NCBI GenBank assembly: GCA_938028765.1
Contig: CALIZF010000001.1
Coordinates: 1-64,000, forward strand
Origin: an uncultured Paracoccaceae bacterium
GTDB lineage: Bacteria > Pseudomonadota > Alphaproteobacteria > Rhodobacterales > Rhodobacteraceae
Length of the DNA stretch: 64,000 nucleotides
Direction: 5' to 3'
Part shown: positions 29,879 to 40,926 of the stretch, piece after piece
How positions within the stretch are numbered: position 1 is the stretch's first letter
Layout: every line of letters begins with the position of its first letter
Notes under the pieces: generated by a model
Seen by the model: only the letters and a program-made list of their open reading frames with translations
What the model was told of the DNA's origin: nothing
The model's database searches: none
Made by a program: the position numbers and the translations under genes

Positions 29879-32818
29879 ATGTGCGCCGACACGCCCGACT
29901 ATCGCCCGACCGTCTTCCTGCCCGAGACCGACTTTCCCATGCGCGCGGGGCTGCCGCAGCGCGAACCCGGCTGGCTGGCCCGCTGGGATGCGCTCGGCCT
30001 CTACGACCGGCTGCGCGACAAGGCCGCCGCCGCAGCCGCCGCCGGCCGCCCGCGGCCCGGCTTCGTGCTGCACGACGGCCCGCCCTATGCGAACGGCCAT
30101 CTGCACATCGGGCACGCGCTGAACAAGATCCTGAAGGACATGGTGGTGCGCAGCCGCCAGATGCTGGGCCACGATGCGCGCTATGTCCCCGGCTGGGACT
30201 GCCACGGTCTGCCGATCGAGTGGAAGATCGAGGAGCAGTATCGCGCCAAGGGCCTGAACAAGGACGACGTGGACGTGGTCGCCTTCCGCCAGGAATGCCG
30301 CCGGTTCGCCGAGGGCTGGGTGGAGGTGCAGCGCGCCGAGTTCCGGCGCCTCGGCGTGACCGGCAACTGGGCCGACCCCTACCGCACGATGGACTACCAC
30401 GCCGAGGCGGTGATCGCGGCCGAGTTCATGACCTTCCTGATGAACGGCAGCCTCTATCAGGGATCGAAGCCGGTGCTGTGGAGCCCGGTCGAGCGCACCG
30501 CGCTGGCCGAGGCCGAGGTGGAATACCACGACCATCAGAGCCACACGATCTGGGTGCCGTTCCGGGTGACCGCCGGCCCGGCAGCGCTCGCCGATGCCCG
30601 CGTCCTGATCTGGACCACCACGCCCTGGACGATCCCCTCGAACCGCGCGGTGGCCTTCAACCCTGCCATCGCCTATGGCCTCTACGAGGTCACGGGGCGG
30701 ACCGAGGCCTCGAACGCCACAATCGGCGCGACCTACCTCGTCGCCGACGCCCTCGCAGAACCGGTGTTCGCGGCGGCGAAACTCGACGGCACCATGTGGC
30801 GGCGCCTGCGCGACGTGACGGCGGACGAACTCGGCGCGCTGACCCTCGCCCACCCCTTCCGCGACCTTGAGGGCGCCGCAGGCGAATGGGACTACCCCGT
30901 GCCCATGCTGCCCGGCGACCATGTGACGGACGAGGCGGGGACGGGCTTCGTCCACACCGCGCCCAGCCACGGCGACGACGACTATACGCTCGGCCAGCGG
31001 CACGGCCTGCCGATGACCTTCAACGTCGAGCCGGACGGGACGTTTCGCGCCGACCTGCCGCTGTTCGGGGGCCTTGCGATCCTGACGCCCGATGGCAAGG
31101 AAGGCCCGGCCAACGTCGCCGTCATCAAGGCGCTGCACGCGGCCGGGGCGCTGTTCGCCAAGGGCAGACTCAGGCATTCCTACCCGCATTCCTGGCGGTC
31201 GAAGGCGCCGCTGATCTACCGCAACACCCCGCAGTGGTTCGTCGCCATCGACCGGCCGCTCGACGACGGCAAGGGCCAGCACGGCGACACGATCCGGGCG
31301 CGGGCGCTCGCCTCCATCGACCGGCTGGTGGCCTTCACCCCGCAGACGGGCCGCAACCGCCTGTCCAGCATGATCGCGGCGCGGCCGGACTGGGTTCTGA
31401 GCCGCCAGCGCGCCTGGGGCGTGCCCCTGACCTGCTTCACCCGGCGCGGCGTCCGGCCCGACCACCCCGAGTACCTGCTGCGCGACGCGCGCGTGAACGC
31501 CCGGATCGTCGCCGCCTTCGAGACGGAGGGGGCGGATGCCTGGTATGTGCCGGGCTTCAAGGAACGGGTGCTGGACGGGTTGCACGATCCCGCTGGCTTC
31601 GACCAGGTGTTCGACATCCTCGACGTCTGGTTCGACAGCGGATCGACCCATGCCTTCGTGCTGCGCGACCGGCCGGACGGCACCCCGGACGGGATCGCGG
31701 ACCTCTACCTCGAAGGCACGGACCAGCACCGCGGGTGGTTCCATTCGTCGCTCCTGCAGGCCTGCGGCACGATCGGCCGGGCGCCCTACCGGGGCGTGCT
31801 GACGCACGGCTTCACGCTGGACGAGCGCGGCATGAAGATGTCGAAGTCGCTCGGCAACGTCATTGCCCCGCAGGCGGTGGTGGACCAGTACGGGGCCGAT
31901 ATCCTGCGTCTCTGGGTGGCGCAGACCGACTACACGCAGGACCAGCGCATCGGGCCCGAGATCCTGAAGGGCACCGCCGAAAGCTATCGACGGCTGCGCA
32001 ACACCTTCCGCTTCCTTCTCGGCGCCTTGAAGGGCTGGGACGAGGGCGAGCGGGTGGATCCGGCCGCGATGCCCGGGCTCGAGCGGTGGATCCTTCACCG
32101 GCTGGCCGAGATCGACGGGCAGGTGCGCGCAGGCTATGCCGCCTACGACTTCCAGGGCGTCTTCCAGACGGTGTTCGCCTTTGCCACCGCGGATCTGTCG
32201 GCCTTCTGGTTCGACATCCGCAAGGATTCCCTCTACTGCGATCCGCCGGGCAGCCTGCGCCGGCGCGCGGTGCGGACGGCGATGGATCTGGTTTTCCATC
32301 GCCTCGTGACCTGGATCGCCCCGGTCCTCGCGTTCACGGCCGAGGAGGTTTGGCTGTCGCGCTTCCCGGACGACGCGGGCAGCGTGCACCTGCAGGACTT
32401 CCCCGAAACCCCCGCCGCGTGGCGGGACGACGCGCTGGCCGCGCAGTGGGACCGCATCCGCGCAGTGCGCCGCGTGGTGACCGCTGCCCTCGAGGTACAG
32501 CGGACGGCCAAGGTCATCGGTGCCTCGCTGGAAGCAGCACCGGTCGTCCATGTCGAGAATGCGGGCGACCGCGCCGCGCTGGCTGCGACAGACTTCGCCG
32601 ATGTGTGCATCGTCTCGGCGGTGCAGGTGACGGGCGATCCCGCGCCGGCCGAGGCGTTCCGCCTGCCCGAGGTGCCGGGCGTGGGCGTGGTGTTCGAGCT
32701 TGCGCCGGGCGAAAAGTGCCAGCGGTGCTGGAAGATCCTGCCGGACGTCGGCAGCCACCGCTACCCCGGCACGTGCGCCCGCTGCAACGATGCCCTCGGC
32801 CGCGCCGCCGCCGGATGA
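29879..32818 (+). CDS. ileS: isoleucyl-tRNA synthetase
   Basis: HDGPPYANGHLHIGHALNKILKD, KMSKSLGN, C-terminal Zn motif CQRCWKI..CARC. Confidence 0.98.
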   Translation: MCADTPDYRPTVFLPETDFPMRAGLPQREPGWLARWDALGLYDRLRDKAAAAAAAGRPRPGFVLHDGPPYANGHLHIGHALNKILKDMVVRSRQMLGHDARYVPGWDCHGLPIEWKIEEQYRAKGLNKDDVDVVAFRQECRRFAEGWVEVQRAEFRRLGVTGNWADPYRTMDYHAEAVIAAEFMTFLMNGSLYQGSKPVLWSPVERTALAEAEVEYHDHQSHTIWVPFRVTAGPAALADARVLIWTTTPWTIPSNRAVAFNPAIAYGLYEVTGRTEASNATIGATYLVADALAEPVFAAAKLDGTMWRRLRDVTADELGALTLAHPFRDLEGAAGEWDYPVPMLPGDHVTDEAGTGFVHTAPSHGDDDYTLGQRHGLPMTFNVEPDGTFRADLPLFGGLAILTPDGKEGPANVAVIKALHAAGALFAKGRLRHSYPHSWRSKAPLIYRNTPQWFVAIDRPLDDGKGQHGDTIRARALASIDRLVAFTPQTGRNRLSSMIAARPDWVLSRQRAWGVPLTCFTRRGVRPDHPEYLLRDARVNARIVAAFETEGADAWYVPGFKERVLDGLHDPAGFDQVFDILDVWFDSGSTHAFVLRDRPDGTPDGIADLYLEGTDQHRGWFHSSLLQACGTIGRAPYRGVLTHGFTLDERGMKMSKSLGNVIAPQAVVDQYGADILRLWVAQTDYTQDQRIGPEILKGTAESYRRLRNTFRFLLGALKGWDEGERVDPAAMPGLERWILHRLAEIDGQVRAGYAAYDFQGVFQTVFAFATADLSAFWFDIRKDSLYCDPPGSLRRRAVRTAMDLVFHRLVTWIAPVLAFTAEEVWLSRFPDDAGSVHLQDFPETPAAWRDDALAAQWDRIRAVRRVVTAALEVQRTAKVIGASLEAAPVVHVENAGDRAALAATDFADVCIVSAVQVTGDPAPAEAFRLPEVPGVGVVFELAPGEKCQRCWKILPDVGSHRYPGTCARCNDALGRAAAG

Positions 32819-33062
32819 GGCGATCCGCGCCGTCTTGACGGGCCTTGCCCGGCAGCGCGGCGCGGGGCGCAGCTTCTGCCCGTCGGAAGCGGCGCAGGCC
32901 CTCGCCGCGGACTGGCGCCCGCTGATGCCTGCGGTGCGCCGCGTGGCCGCCGCGATGCAGGCCGAGGGGGCGCTGCGGGCGACGCAGCGGGGCGCCCCGG
33001 CCGATCCCCTGACCGCGCGCGGGCCGATCCGCCTTGCCCTGCCGGACCCGCGCGGCGGGTGA
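32790..33062 (+). CDS. DUF3253-like small protein
   Basis: 90 aa: DEAIRAVLTGLARQRGAGRSFCPSEAAQALAADWRPLMPAVRRVAAAMQAEGALRATQRG; overlaps the ileS 3' end. Confidence 0.75.
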   Translation: MPSAAPPPDEAIRAVLTGLARQRGAGRSFCPSEAAQALAADWRPLMPAVRRVAAAMQAEGALRATQRGAPADPLTARGPIRLALPDPRGG

Positions 33063-33096
33063 CGCCCGCGCCGCGCCTGCCCCTCGGACCTCCGAC

Positions 33097-33816
33097 TCAG
33101 ACCCCCGAGGCGCGGCCGGACCGGTCGCGGGTCGCCGGAAAGACCTGCTGCATGATCCCGACCAGCAGAAGATAGACCGATGCGATCAGAAGCCCCGTTC
33201 CCGCCCAGCTTTCGCGGTGGAAGTCGCCCCAGGCCGACCAGGCTGCGAAGACGGTCCAGGCCAGCGCGACGGGCAGCGTCACCCGCCGCCAGCGGGCGGT
33301 GCGCACGGGATGGACGAACTTCAGCGGCGTGAACATCGCCCCCGCCAGCACCACCACCAGCCCCAGGGTCACCCAGTAGCCGGGCTCGAGCGCGAAGATG
33401 ACGACCGCCACCATGTTCCAGCACGCCGGGAAGCCCGAAAAGGAATTGTCTTTCGTCTTCATCCGCGTGTCGGCGAAGTAGAGCGCCGAGGCGAAGGTGA
33501 TGACGATGATCACCGCCCACCCCGTCCAGCCCGGCAGCAGGCCGCTGGCGAACAGGGCGTAGGCCGGGATGAACACATAGGTAAGGTAGTCGATGATCAG
33601 GTCGAGCAGCACGCCGTCGATCTGCGGCGCATGCAGCTTGACGCCGTAACGGCGGGCAAGCGGACCGTCGATGCCATCGACCACGAAGGCGACGACCAGC
33701 CACAGGAACATCAGGCTCCAGTTCGCCTGCACCGCGGCAAGGAGGGCGAGCATCGAGAAGACCGCCCCCGTGGCGGTCAAGAGATGCACCGAATAGGCTT
33801 TCACGCGGGGTGTCAT
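33097..33816 (-). CDS. pcs: phosphatidylcholine synthase (CDP-alcohol phosphatidyltransferase family)
   Basis: KAYSVHLLTATGAVFSMLALLAAVQANWSLMFLWLVVAFVVDGIDGPLARRYGVKLHAPQIDGVLLDLIIDYLTYVFIPA. Confidence 0.92.
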   Translation of the reverse strand: MTPRVKAYSVHLLTATGAVFSMLALLAAVQANWSLMFLWLVVAFVVDGIDGPLARRYGVKLHAPQIDGVLLDLIIDYLTYVFIPAYALFASGLLPGWTGWAVIIVITFASALYFADTRMKTKDNSFSGFPACWNMVAVVIFALEPGYWVTLGLVVVLAGAMFTPLKFVHPVRTARWRRVTLPVALAWTVFAAWSAWGDFHRESWAGTGLLIASVYLLLVGIMQQVFPATRDRSGRASGV

Positions 33817-33871
33817 CGGCGTGTCATGCCCCGGCGAGCGGCGCGATGCAACGCGCCTTGCCGGCGCGGCC

Positions 33872-34807
33872 TCACCCGCGCGGATGCGCGGCGGCATAAA
33901 CCTCGATCAGGCGCGCCGCGTCCACGGCGGTATAGCCCTGCGTGGTGGCAAGCGAGGCGTGACCGAGAAGCTCCTGGATGGTGCGCAGGTCGCCCCCGGC
34001 CGACAGCAGATGTGTGGCAAAGCTGTGGCGCAGCGCATGGGGCGTCGCCGTCGCGGGCAGGCCGAGGCGCGCCCGCGCCCGTTCCATCGCGGCCTGGATC
34101 AGGCGCGCGTGCAGAGGCCCGCCGCGCGCGCCGCGGAAGAGCGGGCCCTCGGGCGCAAGATCGAAGGGGCAGAGGGCGGCATAGCGGGCGACCGCCGCCT
34201 GCGCCGCGGGCAGGACGGGGACGATCCGGGTGCGCCCGCCCTTGCCGCGGATCCTGAGCGTGTCGGGCAGGGGCAGTTCCGCGCCCGTCAGCGACAGCGC
34301 CTCGGATATCCGCAGGCCGCAGGCGTAAAGCAGCGTGGCCACCGCCACGTCGCGCGCCGCGATCCAGTCCGCGCGCGCATCGTCCCCGACCGCGCCGATG
34401 ACGAGACGCGCCCCGTCCTCGGACAGCGGGCGGGGCAGCTTGCGCCGGTAGCGGGGCGCGCGGGCCGACAGGACGGCGGTCGCGTCCGCCCCCTCGCGGT
34501 CCATCAGCCAGCGGGTGAAGGCCTTCACCGCCGACAGCCGCCGCGCCATGGTGCGGGCCGACACGCCCCGGCCCTGTTCATGCGCCATGAAGGCGCGCAG
34601 GTCGGCCTGCGGCAGCGCGGCCACGGCCGCCGGCCCTTCCGGGCCGCGATGACCGGCGAGGAACGACAGGTAACGCGCCACATCGTCGCCGTAAGCGCGC
34701 ACCGTTCCCGCCGCCCGGCCCTTGGCCTGCAGGGCCTGCGTCCAGTCCGCCAGCGCCGCGCGCAGCGCGGCCGACGGCATCGCCGGTGACGGTGCCCCGT
34801 CGGTCAC
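33872..34807 (-). CDS. xerC: tyrosine recombinase XerC
   Basis: YACGLRISEALSL, GKGGRTRIVP, TPHALRHSFATHLLSAGGDLRTIQELLGHASLATTQGYT; GTG start overlapping the upstream DUF484 gene. Confidence 0.9.
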   Translation of the reverse strand: MTDGAPSPAMPSAALRAALADWTQALQAKGRAAGTVRAYGDDVARYLSFLAGHRGPEGPAAVAALPQADLRAFMAHEQGRGVSARTMARRLSAVKAFTRWLMDREGADATAVLSARAPRYRRKLPRPLSEDGARLVIGAVGDDARADWIAARDVAVATLLYACGLRISEALSLTGAELPLPDTLRIRGKGGRTRIVPVLPAAQAAVARYAALCPFDLAPEGPLFRGARGGPLHARLIQAAMERARARLGLPATATPHALRHSFATHLLSAGGDLRTIQELLGHASLATTQGYTAVDAARLIEVYAAAHPRG

Positions 34808-35511
34808 GCCAGGAACCGGCGCATCTGCCGCTCGAACACGCCGGCGAACACGGCCAGAAGGTCGGTCCCCTGTGCGGGGCGGAACTTGTGGGGATCCTCG
34901 GCGCCGAGCGCCAGCATCCCCGGCAGCCGTCCGGGGCCGAGATCGAGGCGCATCAGCGCCTCGGATCGCACGTCCGCGGCGCGGTCGCCGTGGACGCGGC
35001 CGTTGTCGGGGATCGCCTGCCGCAGCACGACCGGCCGCCCCTGCGCGCCCCGCCCCATGTAGGCGGCGACATAGCCCGGCTCGGTCACGCACAGCAGACC
35101 GCCAAGGCGCATCAGCGCGGGATCGCCGCCTTCGGTGCTTTCCAGCACCAGCCGCACCGAGTCGACCCGCAACGCCGCCGCCACCGGCCCTTGCAGCGCG
35201 GCGAGGAACCCGGTGAAGGCCGCCGGTTCCAGCAGGGCGAGGATCGCGCGGTGGACGATGTTGGTCGCGGCGAGATTGTCGTAGGCCGCAGCGATGACGC
35301 TGCGATGCGTCGCCTCCAGCCGGTCGAGCCGCGCCTCAAGCCGCTTCATCGCCACGCCGCGCAGATCGACCACATTGCCACCCATCGCGCGCTCGTTCGC
35401 GGCGATCAGCGCGCCCATCAGGTCGGGATCCTCGAGCACCAGCTCTGGCCGGGCGATGATCAGGTCGCGCACCTCGTCGGCCAGCCCGACCGCCCGCGCC
35501 GTATCCGCCAT
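34804..35511 (-). CDS. DUF484 family protein
   Basis: VRDLIIARPELVLEDPDLMGALI...NVVDLRGVAMKRLEARLDRLEATHRSVI; upstream of xerC as is common. Confidence 0.88.
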   Translation of the reverse strand: MADTARAVGLADEVRDLIIARPELVLEDPDLMGALIAANERAMGGNVVDLRGVAMKRLEARLDRLEATHRSVIAAAYDNLAATNIVHRAILALLEPAAFTGFLAALQGPVAAALRVDSVRLVLESTEGGDPALMRLGGLLCVTEPGYVAAYMGRGAQGRPVVLRQAIPDNGRVHGDRAADVRSEALMRLDLGPGRLPGMLALGAEDPHKFRPAQGTDLLAVFAGVFERQMRRFLA

Positions 35512-35564
35512 GCCCGTCCTCCGCCTGTCCCGCCCGTGGTTTTTCCGCCGACACTACACCGGTT

Positions 35565-36218
35565 TCACAGGATTTTCTGCCCCGTTTTTCGCCAGTCCGC
35601 CAGGAACTGGTCCAGCCCCCGGTCGGTCAGGGGATGGGACGCCAGCGCCTTGATCACCGCCGGCGGGGCCGTCATCACGTCGGCGCCGATCCTGGCCGCC
35701 TCGGCCACATGGTTCACGCTGCGGATCGAGGCGGCGAGGATCTGCGTTCTGAAGTCGTAGTTGTCATAGACCTGCCGGATGCCGGCGATCAGCTGCATCC
35801 CGTCGAGATTGATGTCGTCGAGCCGTCCGACAAAGGGGCTGACGAAGGTCGCCCCCGCCTTGGCCGCCAGCAGCGCCTGGTTGACGCTGAAACAGAGCGT
35901 GACGTTGACCATGAACCCCTCGCCCGTCAGCACCTTGCAGGCCCTGAGGCCGTCCCAGGTCAGCGGCAGCTTCACAGCGATGTTGGGCGCGATGGCCGCG
36001 AGGCGCCGCCCCTCGGCGATCATCGCCGCCGCCTCGGTCGCCACGACCTCGGCCGAGACGGGGCCCTCGACGATCCCGCAGATCTCGCGCGTGACCTCGA
36101 CGATGTCGCGGCCCGACTTCAAGATCAGCGACGGGTTGGTGGTGACGCCGTCGGCCATGCCGAGTTCGGCAAGCTCGCGGATCGCGGCGACATCGGCGGT
36201 ATCGACGAAGAACTTCAT
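35565..36218 (-). CDS. transaldolase / fructose-6-phosphate aldolase family
   Basis: [32 protein letters not shown]...[17 protein letters not shown]...SPFVGRLDD. Confidence 0.94.
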   Translation of the reverse strand: MKFFVDTADVAAIRELAELGMADGVTTNPSLILKSGRDIVEVTREICGIVEGPVSAEVVATEAAAMIAEGRRLAAIAPNIAVKLPLTWDGLRACKVLTGEGFMVNVTLCFSVNQALLAAKAGATFVSPFVGRLDDINLDGMQLIAGIRQVYDNYDFRTQILAASIRSVNHVAEAARIGADVMTAPPAVIKALASHPLTDRGLDQFLADWRKTGQKIL

Positions 36219-36258
36219 CGGCGGCACTCCTGCAGGTTCGCGCCCGTGATAGCGCGGG

Positions 36259-36407
36259 GCGGTCCCGCGCGCGAGGGGGGGCGAGTCGAGCGGCTCGGAG
36301 ACGACGAGGCGGCGGGCGGCGGTCCCGCGCGCGAGGGGGGGGGCGACCTCGCTCAGGCCGCGATCCGCGCCTACTTGCACAGCTGTCCCGCGCGCGAGGG
36401 GGCGCGA
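36259..36407. repeat. CRISPR-like cluster: three 26-28 bp repeats separated by 34 and 35 bp unique segments
   Basis: R1 36259-36284, R2 36319-36346, R3 36382-36407, sharing GTCCCGCGCGCGAGGGGG. The minus-strand translation gives (P)PLARGTA three times, typical of spuriously translated type I-E repeats. Confidence 0.55.
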
Positions 36408-36452
36408 CAGGTAGGGGGTGCAGCGCGGCGCGCGCGCTGCTAGTGATCTGGC

Positions 36453-38660
36453 ATGCCTGCCGATCCACCCGCCGATGGCCCTTTCGCCGAAGGCACGCCC
36501 GTGGCCGTGCTGCTGGCCGATCCGCCCTGGGCCACCTACGACTATCGCGCGCCCGCAGGGGGCTGCGCGGCGGGCGACGTGGTGACAGTGCCGGTCGGGC
36601 CGCGGCGGGTCACGGGCGTGGTCTGGGGGCCGGGGACGGCCGGGTTCGACGCCGCCCGGCTGCGTAGCGCCGACCGGGTGCTGGACGTGCCGCCGCTGTC
36701 CGCCGCCATGCGGTCCTTCGTGGCGCGGGCGGCCGACTATACCCTGACCCCGGCAGGCGCGATGCTGCGGCTGGTGCTGCGGGCGCCGGGCCTGGCCGAT
36801 CCGCCGGCCGCGCGGCGGCTGCTGCGCCCCGGCCCCGTCGTGCCGTCGCGCCAGACGCCGGAACGCGCGCGGGTGCTGGCGATCCTGGCGGACTATGGCG
36901 GGGCGGGCCTTGCGCCGGGGGAACTGGCGCAGCTGGCCGGGGTGGGACCGGGCGTCGTGCGGGGCCTTCTGGCCGCCGGGGCGCTGGTCGCGGTGGAGGC
37001 CCCGCGGGACGCACCCTATCCGCGGCTGGACCCCGACGCGCCGGGCCTTGCGCTGAACCCCGACCAGCAGGCGGCGGCGGCGCGGCTGGCGGCGGCGGTG
37101 CGGGCCGGAGACTACGGTACGACGCTGCTGAAGGGCGTCACCGGATCGGGCAAGACCGAGGTCTATCTCGAAGCGGTGGCCGAGGCGCTGCGCGCCGGGC
37201 GGCAGGCGCTGGTCCTCGTGCCCGAGATCGCGCTGACAGGCGCCTTCCTTGCGCGGGTCGAGGCGCGCTTCGGCGCCCGGCCGGGCGAGTGGCACTCGGG
37301 CGTCCCGGGGGCCGAGCGGCGGCGCCTGTGGCTCGCGGCGGCGCGGGGCGAGGCGGGGCTGGTGGTCGGGGCGCGGTCCGCCCTGTTCCTGCCCTTCCGC
37401 GACCTTGCGCTGATCGTCGTGGACGAGGAACACGATGCCGCCTACAAGCAGGAGGACGGGGTTCTCTACCATGCGCGCGACATGGCGGTGCTGCGCGCGC
37501 GCATCGAGGGGGCGGCGGCCGTCCTTGCCTCGGCGACGCCCAGCCTCGAGACCTGGGCGAATGCGCAGGCCGGCCGCTATGGCCGCGTCGATCTGCCCGT
37601 GCGCACCGGCTCGGCCGCCCTGCCCGAGCTTCGGGCGATCGACATGCGGGGCGAACGGCTGGCGGCGAACCGCTGGATCTCCGGGCCGCTGGCGGAAGCG
37701 GCCGCGGCGGCGGTGGCGGCGGGGGAACAGGTGCTGCTGTTCCTCAACCGGCGCGGCTATGCGCCCGTCACCGTCTGCCGCGCCTGCGGGCACCAGATCG
37801 GCTGCACCAACTGCGACGCGCGGATGGTCGAGCACCGTTTCCTCGGGCGGCTCGTCTGCCACCAGTGCGGCGCGACCCGTCCGATGCCCTCTGCCTGTCC
37901 GGCCTGCGGGGCCGAAGGGCGGCTCGCCCCGGTCGGCCCGGGGGTGGAACGGCTGGCCGAGGAGGTGGCAGAGCGGTTTCCCGGCGCGCGGGTGCGGGTG
38001 CTGTCGTCCGACCTCTTCGCCTCGGCCCGGGCGCTGAAGGCAGAGATCGCGGCGATCGCCGAAGGAGCGGCCGACATCGTGATCGGCACGCAGATCGTGG
38101 CCAAGGGGCACAACTTTCCGCTGCTGACGCTGGTCGGCGTGATCGACGCCGACCTTGGGCTGATGGGATCGGACCTGCGCGCGGCGGAACGCACCTTCCA
38201 GCTGATCGGGCAGGTGGCGGGCCGGGCGGGCCGGGGCGACCGGCCGGGCACCGCGCTGATCCAGACCCACCAGCCCGACCATCCGGTGATCCGCGCCCTG
38301 CTGACCGGACAGGACGAAGCCTTCTGGGCGGCCGAGGCGGCGGCGCGTCGGGCGGCGGGGATGCCCCCCTTCGGTCGGTTGGCGGGCGTGGTGCTGTCCT
38401 CGCCCGATGTGCAGGCGGTGTTCGACACGGGTGCGGAGCTGGCGCGGAAGGACGCGCCCCTCAGGGCGGTCGGTGCCGAGGTCTGGGGGCCCGCGCCCGC
38501 ACCCGTCGCCCGCATCCGCGGCCGGCATCGGGTGCGGCTTCTGGTCAAGGCGGCAAAGGGCGCACCGCTGCAGCCGGCGCTGGCCGCCTGGGTGGCGCAG
38601 GTGCGCATACCGCCAAGCGTCCGGCTGACGCTCGACGTGGATCCGCAAAGCTTCCTCTGA
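36453..38660 (+). CDS. priA: primosomal protein N' (PriA helicase)
   Basis: [31 protein letters not shown], Zn motifs [17 protein letters not shown] / [18 protein letters not shown]. Confidence 0.97.
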   Translation: MPADPPADGPFAEGTPVAVLLADPPWATYDYRAPAGGCAAGDVVTVPVGPRRVTGVVWGPGTAGFDAARLRSADRVLDVPPLSAAMRSFVARAADYTLTPAGAMLRLVLRAPGLADPPAARRLLRPGPVVPSRQTPERARVLAILADYGGAGLAPGELAQLAGVGPGVVRGLLAAGALVAVEAPRDAPYPRLDPDAPGLALNPDQQAAAARLAAAVRAGDYGTTLLKGVTGSGKTEVYLEAVAEALRAGRQALVLVPEIALTGAFLARVEARFGARPGEWHSGVPGAERRRLWLAAARGEAGLVVGARSALFLPFRDLALIVVDEEHDAAYKQEDGVLYHARDMAVLRARIEGAAAVLASATPSLETWANAQAGRYGRVDLPVRTGSAALPELRAIDMRGERLAANRWISGPLAEAAAAAVAAGEQVLLFLNRRGYAPVTVCRACGHQIGCTNCDARMVEHRFLGRLVCHQCGATRPMPSACPACGAEGRLAPVGPGVERLAEEVAERFPGARVRVLSSDLFASARALKAEIAAIAEGAADIVIGTQIVAKGHNFPLLTLVGVIDADLGLMGSDLRAAERTFQLIGQVAGRAGRGDRPGTALIQTHQPDHPVIRALLTGQDEAFWAAEAAARRAAGMPPFGRLAGVVLSSPDVQAVFDTGAELARKDAPLRAVGAEVWGPAPAPVARIRGRHRVRLLVKAAKGAPLQPALAAWVAQVRIPPSVRLTLDVDPQSFL

Positions 38661-38674
38661 CCCCGCCGCAGACG

Positions 38675-40921
38675 TCAGCGCGCCAGGCGAAAATAGAGCG
38701 CGGGCAGTCGTTCGGGCAGTGCGGCGATGCGCGGCAGCACCACGAAGCCGCGCGGCCCGAAGATGCGCGTCAGCGGGTCGGCATTGCGCGGCCCGAGCGC
38801 GAGGCAGAACACGTCGATGCCCGCGCGGCGCAGTTCCATCACCGCATGCCGGGCGTCTTCTGCCAGGTAGCGCGGATCGGGACAGTCCACGTCCGACGGT
38901 TCGCCGTCGGTCACCAGCAGCACCAGGCGCCGGTGCGTGCGCTGCCGGGCCAGCCCCGCGCCGGCATGGCGCAGCGCCGCCCCAAGCCGGGTCGAGCGCC
39001 CCGGTGCAAGACCCGCCAGCGCCGCGGCGGCGGCCGGGCCGAACGGCTCGCCGTATCGCTTGACCGGGTAGACGCGCACCGCCTCGCGTCCGTCGGAATC
39101 GAAGGCGAACATCTCGAACGGGTCGCCCAGGGCGGCCATTGCATGGCCGAACAGCGCCGCCGCGTCGCATTCGAGATCCAGCACCGTGCCGGGCCCCTCG
39201 GGCGCGCGGTCGGCGGTCGATTGCGACGCATCGAGGATCAGGCTTACGGTCAGGTCGCGCCGGCGCCGGGCGGAGGCCTGATAGACCCGCGGATCGGGTG
39301 CCAGACCGCCGCGCAGGTCGGCCACCGCCCCGATCGCCGCGTCGAGATCGAGCGTCTCGCCCTCGGCCCGGCGGCGCAGCCGCTCGGCGCGGCCGACGCG
39401 CGCCGCGCGCACCAGCGCGTCGATGCGTGCGGCGGTGCCGGCGTGGCGGTCCAGCGCCTCGGTCACGAACCGGGGCCGGCCGCGGGCCGGGGCAGCCTCG
39501 AGCACCGTCACCCAGTCCGGCCGCAGGCGGCACGCCTGCCAGTCCCATTCGGGCAGCCGGGCGACGGGCAGCGCCTCCTGTGGGGCGGCGTCGCGTGCCG
39601 GTGCGGCGCGGCCGGCGTCGCGGTCGGCCTCGGTCCGGCCGCCCTCGGCTTCGGCCTGCACGAGGCGGATCGCATCGACCAGGAGTTCTGTTTCCAGCGT
39701 TTCGGCCGGCGCATCGTCGCCGTAGTCCCAAAGGCCGGTGTTGTCGTCGCGGTAGGGCGGCTCGACCACATGGGTCCGCGGGTTGAACTGCACCCGCATC
39801 TGCCCGAGGTCGTTGCCCAAGAGGTTGCCGATCGCGCGGCTGATGCCCGGGTCGTCCCAGCGGTCGCGCGCGGCGAAGAACAGATCCCGGCCCTTGCGCA
39901 CCCAACCGTCGATGTCCTCGAACTCGGGGTCGATCAGCGCACGCGCCAGCCGCGCAAGAAGGCCGGGCGCGGTCAGGGCGCCCGAGGCAGGCGCGACGTG
40001 GAACGGCAGCCACAACCGGGCGAGGCCGGGCAGCTGCCGCATCGCCAGGTGTTCGACTCGCGCATCCTCGATCAGCGAGACGGCCGCGATCTGCAGCGGC
40101 TTCAGCTTGCCGACGGGGAACCGCGGCCCGCCGAAGGTCATGTGGGCGCCGACATGCGCCAGCGCGGCGCGGAACAGATCCTCGGCCCGCGGCCCGCGAA
40201 ACCCGGGGAAGGTCGCCGGAACGGTGACGATCCCGGGCGCGAAGCCCACCCGTCGGCGGGCGCCGTCCGGCCGGCCGGGCAGCGCCTCGCGGATCGGCAG
40301 GCGGATGCCCCAGAGCGCGGTGAACCAGGCGCGCATCCGCCGTTCGACGTCGCCGAAGCCGGTCTCGGCCATCTCGCGCGCCAAGAGACGCCCGGATTCG
40401 GGGGTTTCGCCGGCGAAGAAGGCGCGCCGCCGCTCGGGGTCGGCCCCGCCCGCGCGCAGCCCGGCGAGAATCCAGGAGTCGAGGGCGGACACATCGAGGC
40501 CGGCCAGCAGCGCGTCGGTGCGCGCGAGCACCGGCACCACGGATTCCGGCGCGGTCGCGGCGAGGCGCTGCACGAGGCTGGCCCACCGGCGGAACCGCGG
40601 GCCGTCGCCGATCCGCTGCGCGGCCGCGACGGCGGCGCCGGCGAAGAGTGCGGCCGCCGGCGGGCCGGCCTTGATCGCCACGGCCGAGACATGCGCGGCA
40701 AGGTCGATCGCGGGTTCCGGCCCGACCGCCGCGGCGATCGCGGGGCCCGCGCGCCGGAAGGCCTCGGGCACGTCGGCGCCATAGCCCGCATCGGCCAGCC
40801 GTGCGCAGGCCCGCTGCCAGGGCGCAAGCCACGGCCCCCCGAACGGGCCGACCTCCGCCATGTCCCCGCCGGGGCCGCCGGGCGGGACCGCGCGCGGGGA
40901 CGGGCGGCGCGACTTGTGCAC
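38675..40921 (-). CDS. NorD/CbbO-like VWA domain protein
   Basis: Long N-terminal domain and C-terminal VWA ([18 protein letters not shown], DxSxS MIDAS); [32 protein letters not shown]; next to the CbbQ/NorQ ATPase gene. Confidence 0.87.
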   Translation of the reverse strand: MHKSRRPSPRAVPPGGPGGDMAEVGPFGGPWLAPWQRACARLADAGYGADVPEAFRRAGPAIAAAVGPEPAIDLAAHVSAVAIKAGPPAAALFAGAAVAAAQRIGDGPRFRRWASLVQRLAATAPESVVPVLARTDALLAGLDVSALDSWILAGLRAGGADPERRRAFFAGETPESGRLLAREMAETGFGDVERRMRAWFTALWGIRLPIREALPGRPDGARRRVGFAPGIVTVPATFPGFRGPRAEDLFRAALAHVGAHMTFGGPRFPVGKLKPLQIAAVSLIEDARVEHLAMRQLPGLARLWLPFHVAPASGALTAPGLLARLARALIDPEFEDIDGWVRKGRDLFFAARDRWDDPGISRAIGNLLGNDLGQMRVQFNPRTHVVEPPYRDDNTGLWDYGDDAPAETLETELLVDAIRLVQAEAEGGRTEADRDAGRAAPARDAAPQEALPVARLPEWDWQACRLRPDWVTVLEAAPARGRPRFVTEALDRHAGTAARIDALVRAARVGRAERLRRRAEGETLDLDAAIGAVADLRGGLAPDPRVYQASARRRRDLTVSLILDASQSTADRAPEGPGTVLDLECDAAALFGHAMAALGDPFEMFAFDSDGREAVRVYPVKRYGEPFGPAAAAALAGLAPGRSTRLGAALRHAGAGLARQRTHRRLVLLVTDGEPSDVDCPDPRYLAEDARHAVMELRRAGIDVFCLALGPRNADPLTRIFGPRGFVVLPRIAALPERLPALYFRLAR

Positions 40922-40926
40922 GGCGT

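Noticed and set aside
28685-33703. 1672-aa minus-strand open frame opposite ycjF and ileS
   Set aside because: It is antisense to clear genes, has Arg/Pro/His-rich low-complexity composition and no recognisable domain; long antisense frames are common in GC-rich codon-biased DNA. Only the part outside those genes (pcs, in another frame) is real.
36259-36407. Calling the spaced repeats a definite CRISPR array
   Set aside because: Only three imperfect copies, variable G-tract length, no cas genes and no AT-rich leader in the window; kept as a CRISPR-like repeat for checking.
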